Source of the DNA: Pseudomonadota bacterium
GTDB lineage: Bacteria > Desulfobacterota > Binatia > Binatales > Binataceae
Assembly (NCBI GenBank): GCA_021325355.1
Contig: JAJPHI010000023.1
Coordinates: 1 to 64,000, forward strand
DNA length: 64,000 nt
Direction of reading: 5' to 3'
Part shown: positions 17,154 through 26,059 of the stretch, piece after piece
How positions within the stretch are numbered: the stretch's first letter is position 1
Layout: every line of letters starts with the position of its first letter
Translations under genes and position numbers: made by a program
The notes under the pieces: model-generated
What the model was told of the DNA's origin: nothing
Databases searched by the model: none
Seen by the model: only the letters and a program-made list of their open reading frames with translations

Positions 17154-18134
17154 TTACAGGGACGCGAGGACATGCAACAGCTCGCGGCGCCGTCGCTCCA
17201 ACGGAAACAGGTCCAGCACCCGTTCCCGCGCGCGATCGCCCAGGCCGCGATCGTCGAGCGCGGTTCTGGTCGCGGTGCAGGCGCTCTCGATATCGCCATA
17301 GTCGGCATAGTAGCCGGTGTCGCCGACCACCTCCGGCAACGAGCCCTGATGGGTGACGACCGGCACGCATCGCGCGAGCATCGCTTCCGCGACCGCCGCG
17401 CCGAAGCCCTCCATGAAGGAGAGCTGCAGATACGACCAGGTGCGGGACAGCAGATCTTGCAGTTCGGCGGCGGCGACATAGCCCGTCACGGCAAGGTTAG
17501 GCGGAGCCATCCGGCGCACGACCTCGAGGTAATCATCTTCGCCGGGGCGGCCCACCAGGTAGGCGGGAACACCGCCCAGGCGCTTCGTCACCTCGACGAA
17601 TTCGCGATGGCCCTTGCGAATCCAATTTTCCTGGTTGACCTCGCCCACGGTCACGATCTTCCTCTCTTTCTGACGCGGCGCCTTCCACCAGTCAGCGAAG
17701 CCCAGCGGCAGGATCCGCAACTTATCGGGCATGCGCTTCAGCACCGTGTTGCGCAGCGCCATCGCCTGCGAAAACGCCGAGGGCACCAGCACCAGGTCAG
17801 CGCGTGAGAGTATATAGTTGTTGACCGCGGCGCGCACCCCGCCGCGCATCGAGCCGTATTTGAACCATGGTTCGTTGGCCAGATCGTAGTCAGCGGCGGC
17901 GATCACGACCTTCTTGCGCAGCGTCCTGCCCAGAAATGTTGGCAGCACGGTATGATGGCTCGCGAACCAGCCGAAGATCAGATCCGCTCGCCGAGCTTCA
18001 CTTATCACTCGCCGCACAACGGCCGGCGTCCATCGAAACTTTATCCAGTTGACCTGATAGTGCGAAGCCAGAAGTTCATAATCAGTGGTAACAAAATTCG
18101 CTGGACTGCGATCGGCTACCAGCAGGACCCTCAT
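17154..18134 (-). CDS. Glycosyltransferase family 4
   Basis: This 326-residue GT-B protein starts MRVLLVADRSPANFVTTDYE, has a middle segment KIVTVGEVNQENWIRKGHRE and ends with the donor-binding region SFMEGFGAAVAEAMLARCVP (conserved E-x7-E pattern), then VTHQGSLPEVVGDTGYY. These are hallmarks of retaining GT4 enzymes. The start at ATG 18134 is preferred over GTG 18149 because GGAG lies at suitable spacing before it. It is the first gene of a three-gene minus-strand unit inside the polysaccharide locus and diverges from the methyltransferase gene at 18434. Confidence 0.85.
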   Translation of the reverse strand: MRVLLVADRSPANFVTTDYELLASHYQVNWIKFRWTPAVVRRVISEARRADLIFGWFASHHTVLPTFLGRTLRKKVVIAAADYDLANEPWFKYGSMRGGVRAAVNNYILSRADLVLVPSAFSQAMALRNTVLKRMPDKLRILPLGFADWWKAPRQKERKIVTVGEVNQENWIRKGHREFVEVTKRLGGVPAYLVGRPGEDDYLEVVRRMAPPNLAVTGYVAAAELQDLLSRTWSYLQLSFMEGFGAAVAEAMLARCVPVVTHQGSLPEVVGDTGYYADYGDIESACTATRTALDDRGLGDRARERVLDLFPLERRRRELLHVLASL

Positions 18135-18299
18135 GCTGCCTTTCTCCACTCAACGTGAGCAACCTGTCGACCGCCGGGTAGCGCTCGCCGCCCTCTCCGC
18201 CGTCCCAACATCCGCCTCTCCCTGCCTGTTGACAAACTGACAATTCCGGTGATCTGAGTCGGTAATTTCTTCAACCTGCTCGTTTCCCGACCGGCATTA

Positions 18300-18338
18300 C
18301 GTCGGCGATCGCGGAGCGATGCGCGATCATCGCCGACG
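18300..18338. promoter_or_regulatory. Inverted repeat in divergent intergenic region
   Basis: CGTCGGCGAT (18300-18309) pairs exactly with ATCGCCGACG (18329-18338). An inner CGCG/CGCG pair (18310-18313 and 18322-18325) lengthens the dyad, with three unpaired bases on one side. It lies between the divergent GT4 and methyltransferase genes, so it could be an operator for either or a transcript hairpin. A TTGACA hexamer is nearby (about 18228) but without a clear -10 match. Confidence 0.35.
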
Positions 18339-18433
18339 CCGCCTTGCAATTCGCTCGGGCATGACCGATCTTGAAACCCACCGTCAAAGTAACCGTACCG
18401 CCAACCAGAAACGTGCCGCCGGCGCGCCAACGG

Positions 18434-19162
18434 ATGCAGCATATGGACTCGTTGCTCTCTGAGGAGGATCGTATCAAGGCGGTATACGCCGGCCGAACCG
18501 CGGACGACATCCGTTACTCGGCGTTCAACTCGGCGCACCTTCTGGCAGTACAGCAATTGCATGCGGAGATACTCGCGTTGTTGCATCGCCGCGGACATGC
18601 CGACCTGCGCTCGCAAACGATTCTCGACGTCGGATGTGGTCGCGGCGAACTGCTCAGGCGACTCCTTGATTGGGGAGCGAGGCCCGCGAATGTCGTGGGG
18701 ATTGATCTGCTGCCGGAACGGATCGCCGAGGCGAAGGCGCTTTCGCCGGCCGATCTGCGATTGGTTTGCGGCAGCGCACGACAGCTCGACCTTCCGTCGG
18801 CGAGTTTCGATCTGGTCTTCCAGCTTACGGTGTTCACTTCGATCCTTGAACGACGGCTCAAACAGGAAATCGCCGCTGAAATGATGCGGGTCCTGCGTCC
18901 GGATGGTCTTATCGTCTGGTACGACTACTACTTCAACAATCCACGTAATCCGAATGTGCGCGGAGTCGGCAAGCGGGAAATCAGCGAGCTCTTTCCCGGG
19001 TGTGCGATCGTCCTGCGCCGTATCACGCTTGCGCCACCATTGGCGCGCGCGCTGGCGCCGTATTCAACTCTACTATGTCAAGTGCTGGGTAGAGTTGCAC
19101 CGCTTTGCACACATTATCTCGGAAGCATTCAAAAGCATCATTCTTCACCAACAATAGTGTAG
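18434..19162 (+). CDS. SAM-dependent methyltransferase (class I)
   Basis: The 242-residue protein carries the SAM loop ILDVGCGRGELLRRL (about 62-76), the acidic strand-2 end VVGIDLLPERIAEAK, motif SARQLDLPSASFDLVFQLTV and a post-motif VLRPDGLIVWYDYYFNNPRN. This is the Methyltransf_11/25 pattern. The substrate is unknown; its placement next to the PGT and CapD genes suggests methylation of a sugar or lipid-linked intermediate. The start is uncertain: the frame is open from a TTG at 18371, but no ribosome-binding site decides. ATG 18434 or 18443 leaves a protein that begins in the usual pre-SAM helical region. Confidence 0.75.
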   Translation: MQHMDSLLSEEDRIKAVYAGRTADDIRYSAFNSAHLLAVQQLHAEILALLHRRGHADLRSQTILDVGCGRGELLRRLLDWGARPANVVGIDLLPERIAEAKALSPADLRLVCGSARQLDLPSASFDLVFQLTVFTSILERRLKQEIAAEMMRVLRPDGLIVWYDYYFNNPRNPNVRGVGKREISELFPGCAIVLRRITLAPPLARALAPYSTLLCQVLGRVAPLCTHYLGSIQKHHSSPTIV

Positions 19163-19192
19163 TAGTCAGCAGCCGGATTAGAGGGGCAACCG

Positions 19193-19789
19193 GTGGGAAA
19201 GCGAGCATTTGATATAGCGCTGTCGCTAACCGCCATCGTCGTGTTCCTTCCGTTTTTCGGCATTATCGCATTACTCATCAAAATCGATTCCGCGGGTCCG
19301 GTGTTCTTCAAACAGGAGCGGATTGGCCGCGGCTTCCGGCCGTTCTTCATCTACAAGTTCCGCACAATGGTCAAGGATGCGCCCCGGCTCGGCCGCGACA
19401 TCACCGTCGGCGACGATCCGCGGATTACTCGGGTCGGCCGCTTTCTGCGGCGGACCAAGCTCGATGAAGTACCGCAACTGATTAATGTGCTCAAAGGGGA
19501 TATGAGTTTGGTCGGACCCCGACCGGAGCTGCCCCGGTATGTCGAGGCGTTTCGCGGTCAGTATGAGCAAATTCTGGCGGTTCGCCCGGGCCTGACCGAT
19601 CTTGCGTCGCTCAGATTCATCGACGAAGCGGCCGTGCTCGCGCAGGCGAGCGACCCGGAAGATGCCTATCGCGAAATTGTTCTGCCGAAAAAACTGGCGC
19701 TGGCGCGGCGATATGTGCGCGAGCGATCGTGGCGGCTTGACGTCATGCTTCTTGTCCGTACGCTTGACAGGTTGTTAACACGATCATGA
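19193..19789 (+). CDS. Bacterial sugar transferase (phosphoglycosyl transferase)
   Basis: This 198-residue protein is a compact, PglC-like phosphoglycosyl transferase. It transfers a sugar-1-phosphate to undecaprenyl phosphate, which starts repeat-unit assembly. A single N-terminal re-entrant hydrophobic helix ([20 protein letters not shown]) is followed by [20 protein letters not shown], the segment [20 protein letters not shown] and [14 protein letters not shown], which contain the catalytic Asp-Glu pair and the conserved P-R-P. It lacks the large N-terminal multi-helix domain of WbaP/WcaJ. The start is GTG, and the 3' end overlaps the CapD-like gene at ATGA. Confidence 0.9.
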   Translation: MGKRAFDIALSLTAIVVFLPFFGIIALLIKIDSAGPVFFKQERIGRGFRPFFIYKFRTMVKDAPRLGRDITVGDDPRITRVGRFLRRTKLDEVPQLINVLKGDMSLVGPRPELPRYVEAFRGQYEQILAVRPGLTDLASLRFIDEAAVLAQASDPEDAYREIVLPKKLALARRYVRERSWRLDVMLLVRTLDRLLTRS

Positions 19790-21660
19790 CTGAATTATTA
19801 CTCGTTAAGTGCCGGCGGGTGGTGGTGATAGCCTTACATGTGGCAATTGTTGTCGCCGCGTACTATTCCGCCTTTGTTCTGCGCTTTAACGGCGCGATCG
19901 ATCCCGCCGACTTTCGCATCTTCATGCGGACGTTGCCGCTGGTCGCTGCGACTCAGTTAGGGGTTTTCATTCCGTTCCGGCTTTATCGGGGACTCTGGCG
20001 TTACGTCGGAATCCGCGACCTCAAGAACATTATCGGTGCAACCCTCGCCAGCACCATCATCGCCAGTGTGCTGATTGAATGGGTCCTCGGGGTCCGCGGC
20101 TATCCGCGCTCCGTATACGTAATCGACGCTTTGTTGCTCATTGTCTTTCTTGGCGGTGTTCGGATGGGTCGTCGTCTCTATCACGATATTGGCGCCCTCG
20201 AAGCGGCACGGCGGGTTCTGCTGATCGGCGCGGGCGACGCCGGAGAAATGATTGTGCGCGACATGCTCAACAACCCGTTCTACAGCCTTCAGCCGATCGG
20301 CTTTGTCGACGACGACCGCAGCAAGATCGGCCACACGATTCATAATCTGCCGGTGTTGGGGACCCGCCGCGAACTACCGCAGATCATCTCGAGCCATTCC
20401 CCGGACGAGATCCTGGTGGCGATCGCTCGCGCCGAGCCGCGACTCCTGCGCGAGATCGTCCGCTCGCTCGAGCCGTACAAGCTGCCGATAAAAACCCTGC
20501 CGAACCTGCGCGACCTGCTGAACGGCGCCGTCACCGTCAGCCAGATTCGCGATGTCTCGCTGGAAGACCTGCTGCAACGCGGGCCGGCCGGGCTCGACCC
20601 GCGCCCGCTGCGCCGCCTGATCGCGGGACGCCGCGTCCTCGTGACCGGTGCCGGCGGGTCGATTGGCTCGGAGCTCTGCCGACAGCTCAGTGCGCTCGAG
20701 GCCGGTCTTCTGCTGATGTTCGAGCGTTACGAGAACGCCCTGTATGCGATCGACGACGAGCTCCGCACGCGTGGCAGCCAAAGCGAGCTCGTTCCGCTGC
20801 TGGGCGACGCCACCAACCGGGTGCGTCTCCGCGAAGTTTTCGAGCGCTACCGCCCGGAGATTGTCCTTCACGCGGCGGCGCACAAGCACGTGCCATTGGT
20901 CGAGCTCAACGTGTGTGAAGCGGTCAAAAACAATCTCGGCGGCACGCGGGCGGTGGCCGAGTACGCCGCGCGCTACGGCGCCGAACGCTTCATCCTGATC
21001 TCGACCGACAAGGCGGTCCACCCTTCGAGCGTGATGGGCGCGACCAAGCGCGCCGGCGAGCTTATCGTCAGGCATCTCAGCCGGGGGAGCGGCACCTGCT
21101 TCGCCATGGTCAGGTTCGGCAACGTGCTCGGCAGCAATGGCAGCGTCATTCCCAAGTTTCTCGCGCAGATCCGCGCGGGTGGCCCGGTTACGGTGACCCA
21201 TCCCGAAATGGAGCGCTTCTTCATGACCATACCGGAGGCGGTCAACCTCGTGCTGCACGCGGCGACCCTCGAGACCAGCGGAGCGCTTTACGCTCTCGAC
21301 ATGGGGCGGCCGATTAAAGTGGTGGATATGGCGCGCCATCTTATCCGGCTCTCGGGCTTCATCCCGGGCGAAGAGATTCGTATCGAATTCACCGGCTTGC
21401 GCCCGGGAGAGAAGCTCAGCGAGCAGTTGTTCGACGATAATGAAAGGTCGGCGCCCTCGGCGATTCCGCAGATTATGAAGATAATCGGCGCTGCGCCGGA
21501 CCGCGCGGCCGGGCTCTACGATGACCTCGTGAGGCTCGAAACGCTCGCCGCCCGCGGCGCAGAGGAGACGGTTATCGCCGAACTTATGCGTATTGTGCCG
21601 GGATTCCGTCCACTTGCGCCGGCTTACGCCGCCGATCGCCTGGATGCCCTTCGCGCTTAG
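19786..21660 (+). CDS. CapD/FlaA1-type nucleoside-diphosphate sugar dehydratase, membrane-bound
   Basis: This 624-residue protein has four N-terminal membrane helices, a cytosolic Rossmann segment with VLLIGAGDAGEMIVRDML (about 143-160), and a second NAD-binding domain opening VLVTGAGGSIGSELCRQL (about 283-300). The catalytic region STDKAVHPSSVMGATKRAG (about 405-423) is that of the UDP-GlcNAc/GlcNAc C4,6-dehydratase (WbpM, PglF, CapD) group. The DEHYDRATASE product (a 4-keto-6-deoxy sugar) is the usual precursor for the sugar loaded by the neighbouring phosphoglycosyl transferase. The full length equals WbpM-like proteins. Its start overlaps the upstream stop by four bases. This gene closes the polysaccharide locus. 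Confidence 0.9.
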   Translation: MTELLLVKCRRVVVIALHVAIVVAAYYSAFVLRFNGAIDPADFRIFMRTLPLVAATQLGVFIPFRLYRGLWRYVGIRDLKNIIGATLASTIIASVLIEWVLGVRGYPRSVYVIDALLLIVFLGGVRMGRRLYHDIGALEAARRVLLIGAGDAGEMIVRDMLNNPFYSLQPIGFVDDDRSKIGHTIHNLPVLGTRRELPQIISSHSPDEILVAIARAEPRLLREIVRSLEPYKLPIKTLPNLRDLLNGAVTVSQIRDVSLEDLLQRGPAGLDPRPLRRLIAGRRVLVTGAGGSIGSELCRQLSALEAGLLLMFERYENALYAIDDELRTRGSQSELVPLLGDATNRVRLREVFERYRPEIVLHAAAHKHVPLVELNVCEAVKNNLGGTRAVAEYAARYGAERFILISTDKAVHPSSVMGATKRAGELIVRHLSRGSGTCFAMVRFGNVLGSNGSVIPKFLAQIRAGGPVTVTHPEMERFFMTIPEAVNLVLHAATLETSGALYALDMGRPIKVVDMARHLIRLSGFIPGEEIRIEFTGLRPGEKLSEQLFDDNERSAPSAIPQIMKIIGAAPDRAAGLYDDLVRLETLAARGAEETVIAELMRIVPGFRPLAPAYAADRLDALRA

Positions 21661-21805
21661 AGCCCCGAGCGGCTCTGACTGCTCACGGCCAACCGCGGGC
21701 CGATCAGGTGCGAAGCCACCGCTGCAGAGCGCGTCTCGCGATAAGCCCTGCGGTATGATGCCCCTTCCATTCGATGATCGCTCCTGAGGTGCGCAAAAGG
21801 ACCAC

Positions 21806-24163
21806 GTGGTAGCTGAGAAGCCGCCAACGCCCAATCCCGCCGGACCGTCGGCCGCGGCGATGGCTCCGGCGGGACTCTCGAGCGCCGAGGCCAGCCGGCG
21901 TCTTAGCGAGTTCGGTCCTAATGCGGTAGCCGCGAAAAAGCCGCATGTACTGCGCGATCTCGTCGGCAAGTTCTGGGCTCCCGTCCCCTGGATGCTCGAG
22001 GCCACGATCGTGCTCGAGCTTACGCTGGGCAAGGCTTTGGAGGCTGCCGTCATTGGCGTGCTGCTCATCTTTAACGCCTCGCTGAGCTTCTTCCAGGAGG
22101 CTCGGGCGCGGGGTGCGCTCGAGCTTCTGCAGAAGCGGCTGAGCGTTCGCGCGCGAGTTCGCCGTGACGGCGACTGGCGAGGGATCGCCGCCGAGCAGTT
22201 GGTTCCAGGTGATTTCATTCACCTGCAGATGGGTGATCTGGTGCCGGCCGACACGGTCATTCAGGAGGGCGAATTGGCGCTCGATCAGTCGGCATTAACC
22301 GGGGAGTCGCTGCCGGTCGAGGTCGCGCCAGGGATGACCGCATACGCCGGTTCCCTGGTTAAGCGCGGCGAGGCCAGCGGCGAGGTCAGCGCGACGGGCG
22401 CGCGAACCTATTTCGGTAAAACCGCCGAACTGGTCCGCTCCGCCGAAACGGTCAGCCACCTGCAGAGCGTCATCTTCTCAATCGTTAAGTATCTCGTCGC
22501 CATGGATGCGATACTCGCGGCCGCGGTCTTCGCTTATGCGGTGGTAACCGCTCTGCCGTTGGCCGAGACGCTGCCCTTCGTGCTCATCCTGCTGGTCGCA
22601 TCGGTGCCGGTTGCGTTGCCGGCCACCTTTACCCTGGCAACCGCGCTCGGCGCACTGGAGCTGGCGCAGAGTGGTGTCCTGGTGACGCGCCTGTCGGCGA
22701 TCGAGGAAGCCGCCGCCATGGACGTCTTGTGCAGCGACAAGACCGGAACCATCACGCAGAATCAGTTGTCGCTGTCGGTGGTGCATCCGTACCCTCCATT
22801 CAGCGCGCGCGAGGTGCTGCGGTTTGCCGCGTACGCGAGCGACGAAGCGAGCCAGGATCCGATCGATCTAGCCGTGTTGGCTCGGGCCGCCGCTGAGGGC
22901 CTATCGGCGGCCGCCGCTCAGCGAATCAGTTTCATTCCATTCGATCCGCTGACGAAGCTTGCCGAAGCAACCGTCGTCGTGGACGGAAAGAAAGTGCGGG
23001 CTCTCAAGGGCGCACCGCCGGCGGTTGGCGCGCGGTCAGACGGCGCAACTGAGACGGACGACGACGTCGAACGCCTCGCGCGCGACGGCTATCGCGTGTT
23101 GGCGGTGGCCGGGGGCGAAGGGGCCTCGCGTCTGATGGGTCTCCTGGCTTTCGCGGACCCGCCGCGCGCGGATTCCGGATCGGTGGTGAAACGGCTCAAC
23201 CAACTGGGGGTGCGGGTTGCGATGGTGACCGGCGACGGACTCGCGACGGCGCGGGCTGTAGCGGCTCAGGTCGGAATCACGGGCCGCGCGTGTTCGTCGC
23301 GTGAGCTGCGCGCGAATCTCACGGACACGCTCGATTGCGCGATCTTTGCCGGAGTCTTCCCGGAAGACAAGTTTGAGCTCGTGCGCGCACTCCAGCACGC
23401 CGGTCATGTCGTGGGAATGACGGGGGATGGGGTTAACGACGCGCCGTCCCTCAAGCAGGCCGAAGTCGGGATCGCCGTGGCGACGGCCACGGATGTCGCG
23501 AAAGCCTCGGCCAGTCTGGTGCTCACCGAGGCCGGGCTCACAGGGATACTGGCGGCAGTGGAGACCAGCCGGCGCATCTATCAGCGCATGCTGACCTATA
23601 CGCTCAACAAGGTGATCAAGACCGTTGAGATCGGACTGTTCCTGAGCCTCGGCGTCATCCTTGCGCGTGCGTTTATCATTACGCCGTTGCTTATCGTGCT
23701 GCTGCTGTTCACCAACGACTTCGTCACGATGTCACTTGCGACCGATCACGTAACGCCCTCGGCGGCACCCGATCGCTGGCACATCCGGCCCCTGATGCTT
23801 GCCGGAATGAGCCTCGGCGGACTCATCCTGATCCTCTCATTCAGCCTGTTTTTTTACGGGCGCGAATTCATGCGATGGTCGCTCCCGCAGTTGCAAACTT
23901 TGGTGTTCATCACGCTCGTGTTCAGCGGCCAGGGGATGGTCTATCTGGTGCGCGAACGCCGCCACTTCTGGAGCTCCGCCCCGAGCGGCTGGATGATTCT
24001 CAGTTCGCTTGTCGACGTCGCGGTGGTGTTCGCGATGGCGGCGCACGGTATCTGGATGGCGCCGCTGCCGCTTGATGGACTGACGTTGGTGTTGAGCGCC
24101 AGTGCGCTCTACCTGATAGCGTTGGACTTCGTGAAGGTGCCGATTCTGTCGCGCCTGCAGTAA
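21806..24163 (+). CDS. P3A-type plasma-membrane H+-transporting ATPase
   Basis: This 785-residue P-type ATPase pumps protons out of the cell using ATP. Visible landmarks are the cation_ATPase_N region (GLSSAEASRRLSEFGPNAVA), the actuator motif LTGES (about residue 165), the phosphorylation site CSDKTGTITQNQ (about 308-319) and the hinge motif MTGDGVNDAPSLKQAEVGIA (about 537-556). About ten membrane helices are arranged as two, two and six. The length and the P3A-like motifs match fungal/plant and bacterial/archaeal H+-ATPases. It has a GTG start with AAAAGG six bases upstream. The histidine kinase gene begins about 110 bases downstream in the same direction, so it may be coregulated. The ion specificity is inferred from the family. 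Confidence 0.85.
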   Translation: MVAEKPPTPNPAGPSAAAMAPAGLSSAEASRRLSEFGPNAVAAKKPHVLRDLVGKFWAPVPWMLEATIVLELTLGKALEAAVIGVLLIFNASLSFFQEARARGALELLQKRLSVRARVRRDGDWRGIAAEQLVPGDFIHLQMGDLVPADTVIQEGELALDQSALTGESLPVEVAPGMTAYAGSLVKRGEASGEVSATGARTYFGKTAELVRSAETVSHLQSVIFSIVKYLVAMDAILAAAVFAYAVVTALPLAETLPFVLILLVASVPVALPATFTLATALGALELAQSGVLVTRLSAIEEAAAMDVLCSDKTGTITQNQLSLSVVHPYPPFSAREVLRFAAYASDEASQDPIDLAVLARAAAEGLSAAAAQRISFIPFDPLTKLAEATVVVDGKKVRALKGAPPAVGARSDGATETDDDVERLARDGYRVLAVAGGEGASRLMGLLAFADPPRADSGSVVKRLNQLGVRVAMVTGDGLATARAVAAQVGITGRACSSRELRANLTDTLDCAIFAGVFPEDKFELVRALQHAGHVVGMTGDGVNDAPSLKQAEVGIAVATATDVAKASASLVLTEAGLTGILAAVETSRRIYQRMLTYTLNKVIKTVEIGLFLSLGVILARAFIITPLLIVLLLFTNDFVTMSLATDHVTPSAAPDRWHIRPLMLAGMSLGGLILILSFSLFFYGREFMRWSLPQLQTLVFITLVFSGQGMVYLVRERRHFWSSAPSGWMILSSLVDVAVVFAMAAHGIWMAPLPLDGLTLVLSASALYLIALDFVKVPILSRLQ

Positions 24164-24271
24164 ACGCTTGCCCGGCGGATGGTCGCGGGCACTGGGCGCG
24201 ACTGGAGACGTGCGCCCGCCGGACTCTATGATTCAATCCGGCCCTCAGGCCGCCGGGAGGCAGGTCTTGTT

Positions 24272-26059
24272 ATGACTCCGCCGTCGTTGCGTCGGCGTAT
24301 CCGCAATGGCACGTTGTCGATGCTGGGGATTGCGCTGGTCTTCGGCACCGTGGCGCTGCCGCGGGTCCATCGCCTCGGCCGAGCTATCCGCGACACGCTC
24401 TACCGCAATTACACTAGCATCAAGTCAGCGACACACATGCAGCAGGCGCTCTATCAGCTCGAGCTTGCGCAGAGCGCCGGGACCTTGAGCGCGGTCTTGC
24501 CCGCAAGTCGCGCGTCGTTTGTTCACTGGCTCGATCTCGAGAAGCATAACGAAACCGAGATCGGCGAGGCCGAGGTCGTGACGACAGTCGAAAGGCAGTG
24601 GCATGAGTTGGTGGCGCGCCTGCAGGATGGGCAGTTGGTCCCGCCGCAGGATTTCAGGAACCTGGACAACCAGTTGACGAAAATCAGCGAAATCAACGAA
24701 ACCGCGATGTTCCGCGCGGATAGCCGGGCCAATAAAATGAGCAGCGAGGTCGCCTCCGAGTTTACCATCGGACTGACTCTGCTGCTCGTCCTGGGCACCG
24801 TGCTTTCCTTGACGCTCGCGCGGAACATCGCGCATCCGCTGTCCGAGCTCTCCGATCGCCTGCGCAATTTCGATCTGCCCGGCAATCGCGCTCGGCTCGC
24901 CGATCAGCCGCTGGCCGAGCTGCAGGCGGTGGCGACGGAATTCAACAAGATGGCCGATCGCCTCGAACAATTCGAGCGCCTGAACGTCGATCGGCTGGTC
25001 ATGGAAAAGAACAAGACCGAAGCAATCGTTGAAAATATCGACGACGGTATCGTGCTAATCGACCATGACGCCAGAATCGCCCATCTCAACGAGGTGGCCG
25101 CGACGATTCTCGGGGTCGATCGCGCGGCGGTGATCGGCAGGTCGTTTGCTTCGCTCGGCAGTGCGAGTCCCGCCTACACCAGGATTCGGGCGGCCTTTGA
25201 GCACGACTCGAACCAGAACGCCGCGACCGGCCGACTCGAAGTCGAGGGGCGCCGCGGTGCCGAGCGCCGCCGCTATGCGTTGAAGGTGCTGCGCCTGCGC
25301 GCCGAAGGCGATCAGTCGTCGGGCAGGATCCTGGTCCTGCAGGACGTTACCTATCTGCGCGATCGCGCGAATCTGGTCGCTACGCTCTCGCATGAACTAA
25401 AAACCCCCCTGACTTCGCTCGGCGCGGCGGCCGAGCTTCTTCACGAGGCGCGCCCCCGCTTGGATGACAAGGATCAGGAGCTGATCGCAACCATCAATGA
25501 GGATATCGGCCTGATGCGCCAACTGGTCGAGGACCTGCTTGCCCTCGCGCGCGGCGAGATCGGTTCGATCGCCATCCATACGGCGCCGCTCGACCTGGAG
25601 GCTCTGATTCGCTCCGTGATGAGAACCTTCACGCCGCAGGCCGAGCAGAAGGGTGTCACGCTGCGCGCGATAACCACCGCGTCGTTACCCCCGGTCAGCG
25701 CCGACCGGGTGAAGCTCTCGTGGGTCTTCTCAAATCTTATCGCCAACGCCTTGCGTTATACGCCGGCCGGCGGAACGATCGCGATCTCCGCTCGCCCGAC
25801 CCCCGGCGCGGTCGAACTTGAAGTGCGGGATAGCGGTATCGGAATTGATCCGTCGATCGTCGATCACCTGTTCGAGCGATTTACCCAGTGGGAAGTCGAC
25901 GGCGCCGTGCCCGGTTCGGCGGGCCTTGGCCTGGCGATCGCCCGCGATATCGTCGAGGCGCATGGCGGCCGGATTTCAGTGGACAGCAGGAGCGGGGAAG
26001 GCACCTGCTTTACGGTTGAGCTACCCTTTCCGCGGCAGGACGCATGGCGCGACTTCTAA
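24272..26059 (+). CDS. Sensor histidine kinase (HAMP-PAS-HisKA-HATPase)
   Basis: The 595-residue protein has an N-terminal membrane helix (about 15-35), a periplasmic helical sensing region, a second helix (about 163-185), a HAMP linker, a PAS domain (about 245-350), a HisKA phosphoacceptor site LSHELKTPLTS (His at about 375) and an ATPase domain with SNLIANALRYTP, VRDSGIGID, FERFTQWE and GSAGLGLAIARDIVEAHGG. The start at 24272 follows GGGAGGCAGG at good spacing; an upstream in-frame ATG at 24179 gives an unlikely leader. It overlaps the regulator gene by 16 bases and is its probable partner. The signal is unknown. Confidence 0.9.
   Translation: MTPPSLRRRIRNGTLSMLGIALVFGTVALPRVHRLGRAIRDTLYRNYTSIKSATHMQQALYQLELAQSAGTLSAVLPASRASFVHWLDLEKHNETEIGEAEVVTTVERQWHELVARLQDGQLVPPQDFRNLDNQLTKISEINETAMFRADSRANKMSSEVASEFTIGLTLLLVLGTVLSLTLARNIAHPLSELSDRLRNFDLPGNRARLADQPLAELQAVATEFNKMADRLEQFERLNVDRLVMEKNKTEAIVENIDDGIVLIDHDARIAHLNEVAATILGVDRAAVIGRSFASLGSASPAYTRIRAAFEHDSNQNAATGRLEVEGRRGAERRRYALKVLRLRAEGDQSSGRILVLQDVTYLRDRANLVATLSHELKTPLTSLGAAAELLHEARPRLDDKDQELIATINEDIGLMRQLVEDLLALARGEIGSIAIHTAPLDLEALIRSVMRTFTPQAEQKGVTLRAITTASLPPVSADRVKLSWVFSNLIANALRYTPAGGTIAISARPTPGAVELEVRDSGIGIDPSIVDHLFERFTQWEVDGAVPGSAGLGLAIARDIVEAHGGRISVDSRSGEGTCFTVELPFPRQDAWRDF

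Noticed and set aside
18228-18262. TTGACA hexamer as a promoter for the methyltransferase at 18434
   Set aside because: No -10 box at 16-18 bases; left only as a note on the inverted repeat feature.
20374-22218. Minus-strand frame of 614 codons opposite capD-like and ATPase genes
   Set aside because: It spans the boundary between two well-supported genes and lacks recognisable motifs.
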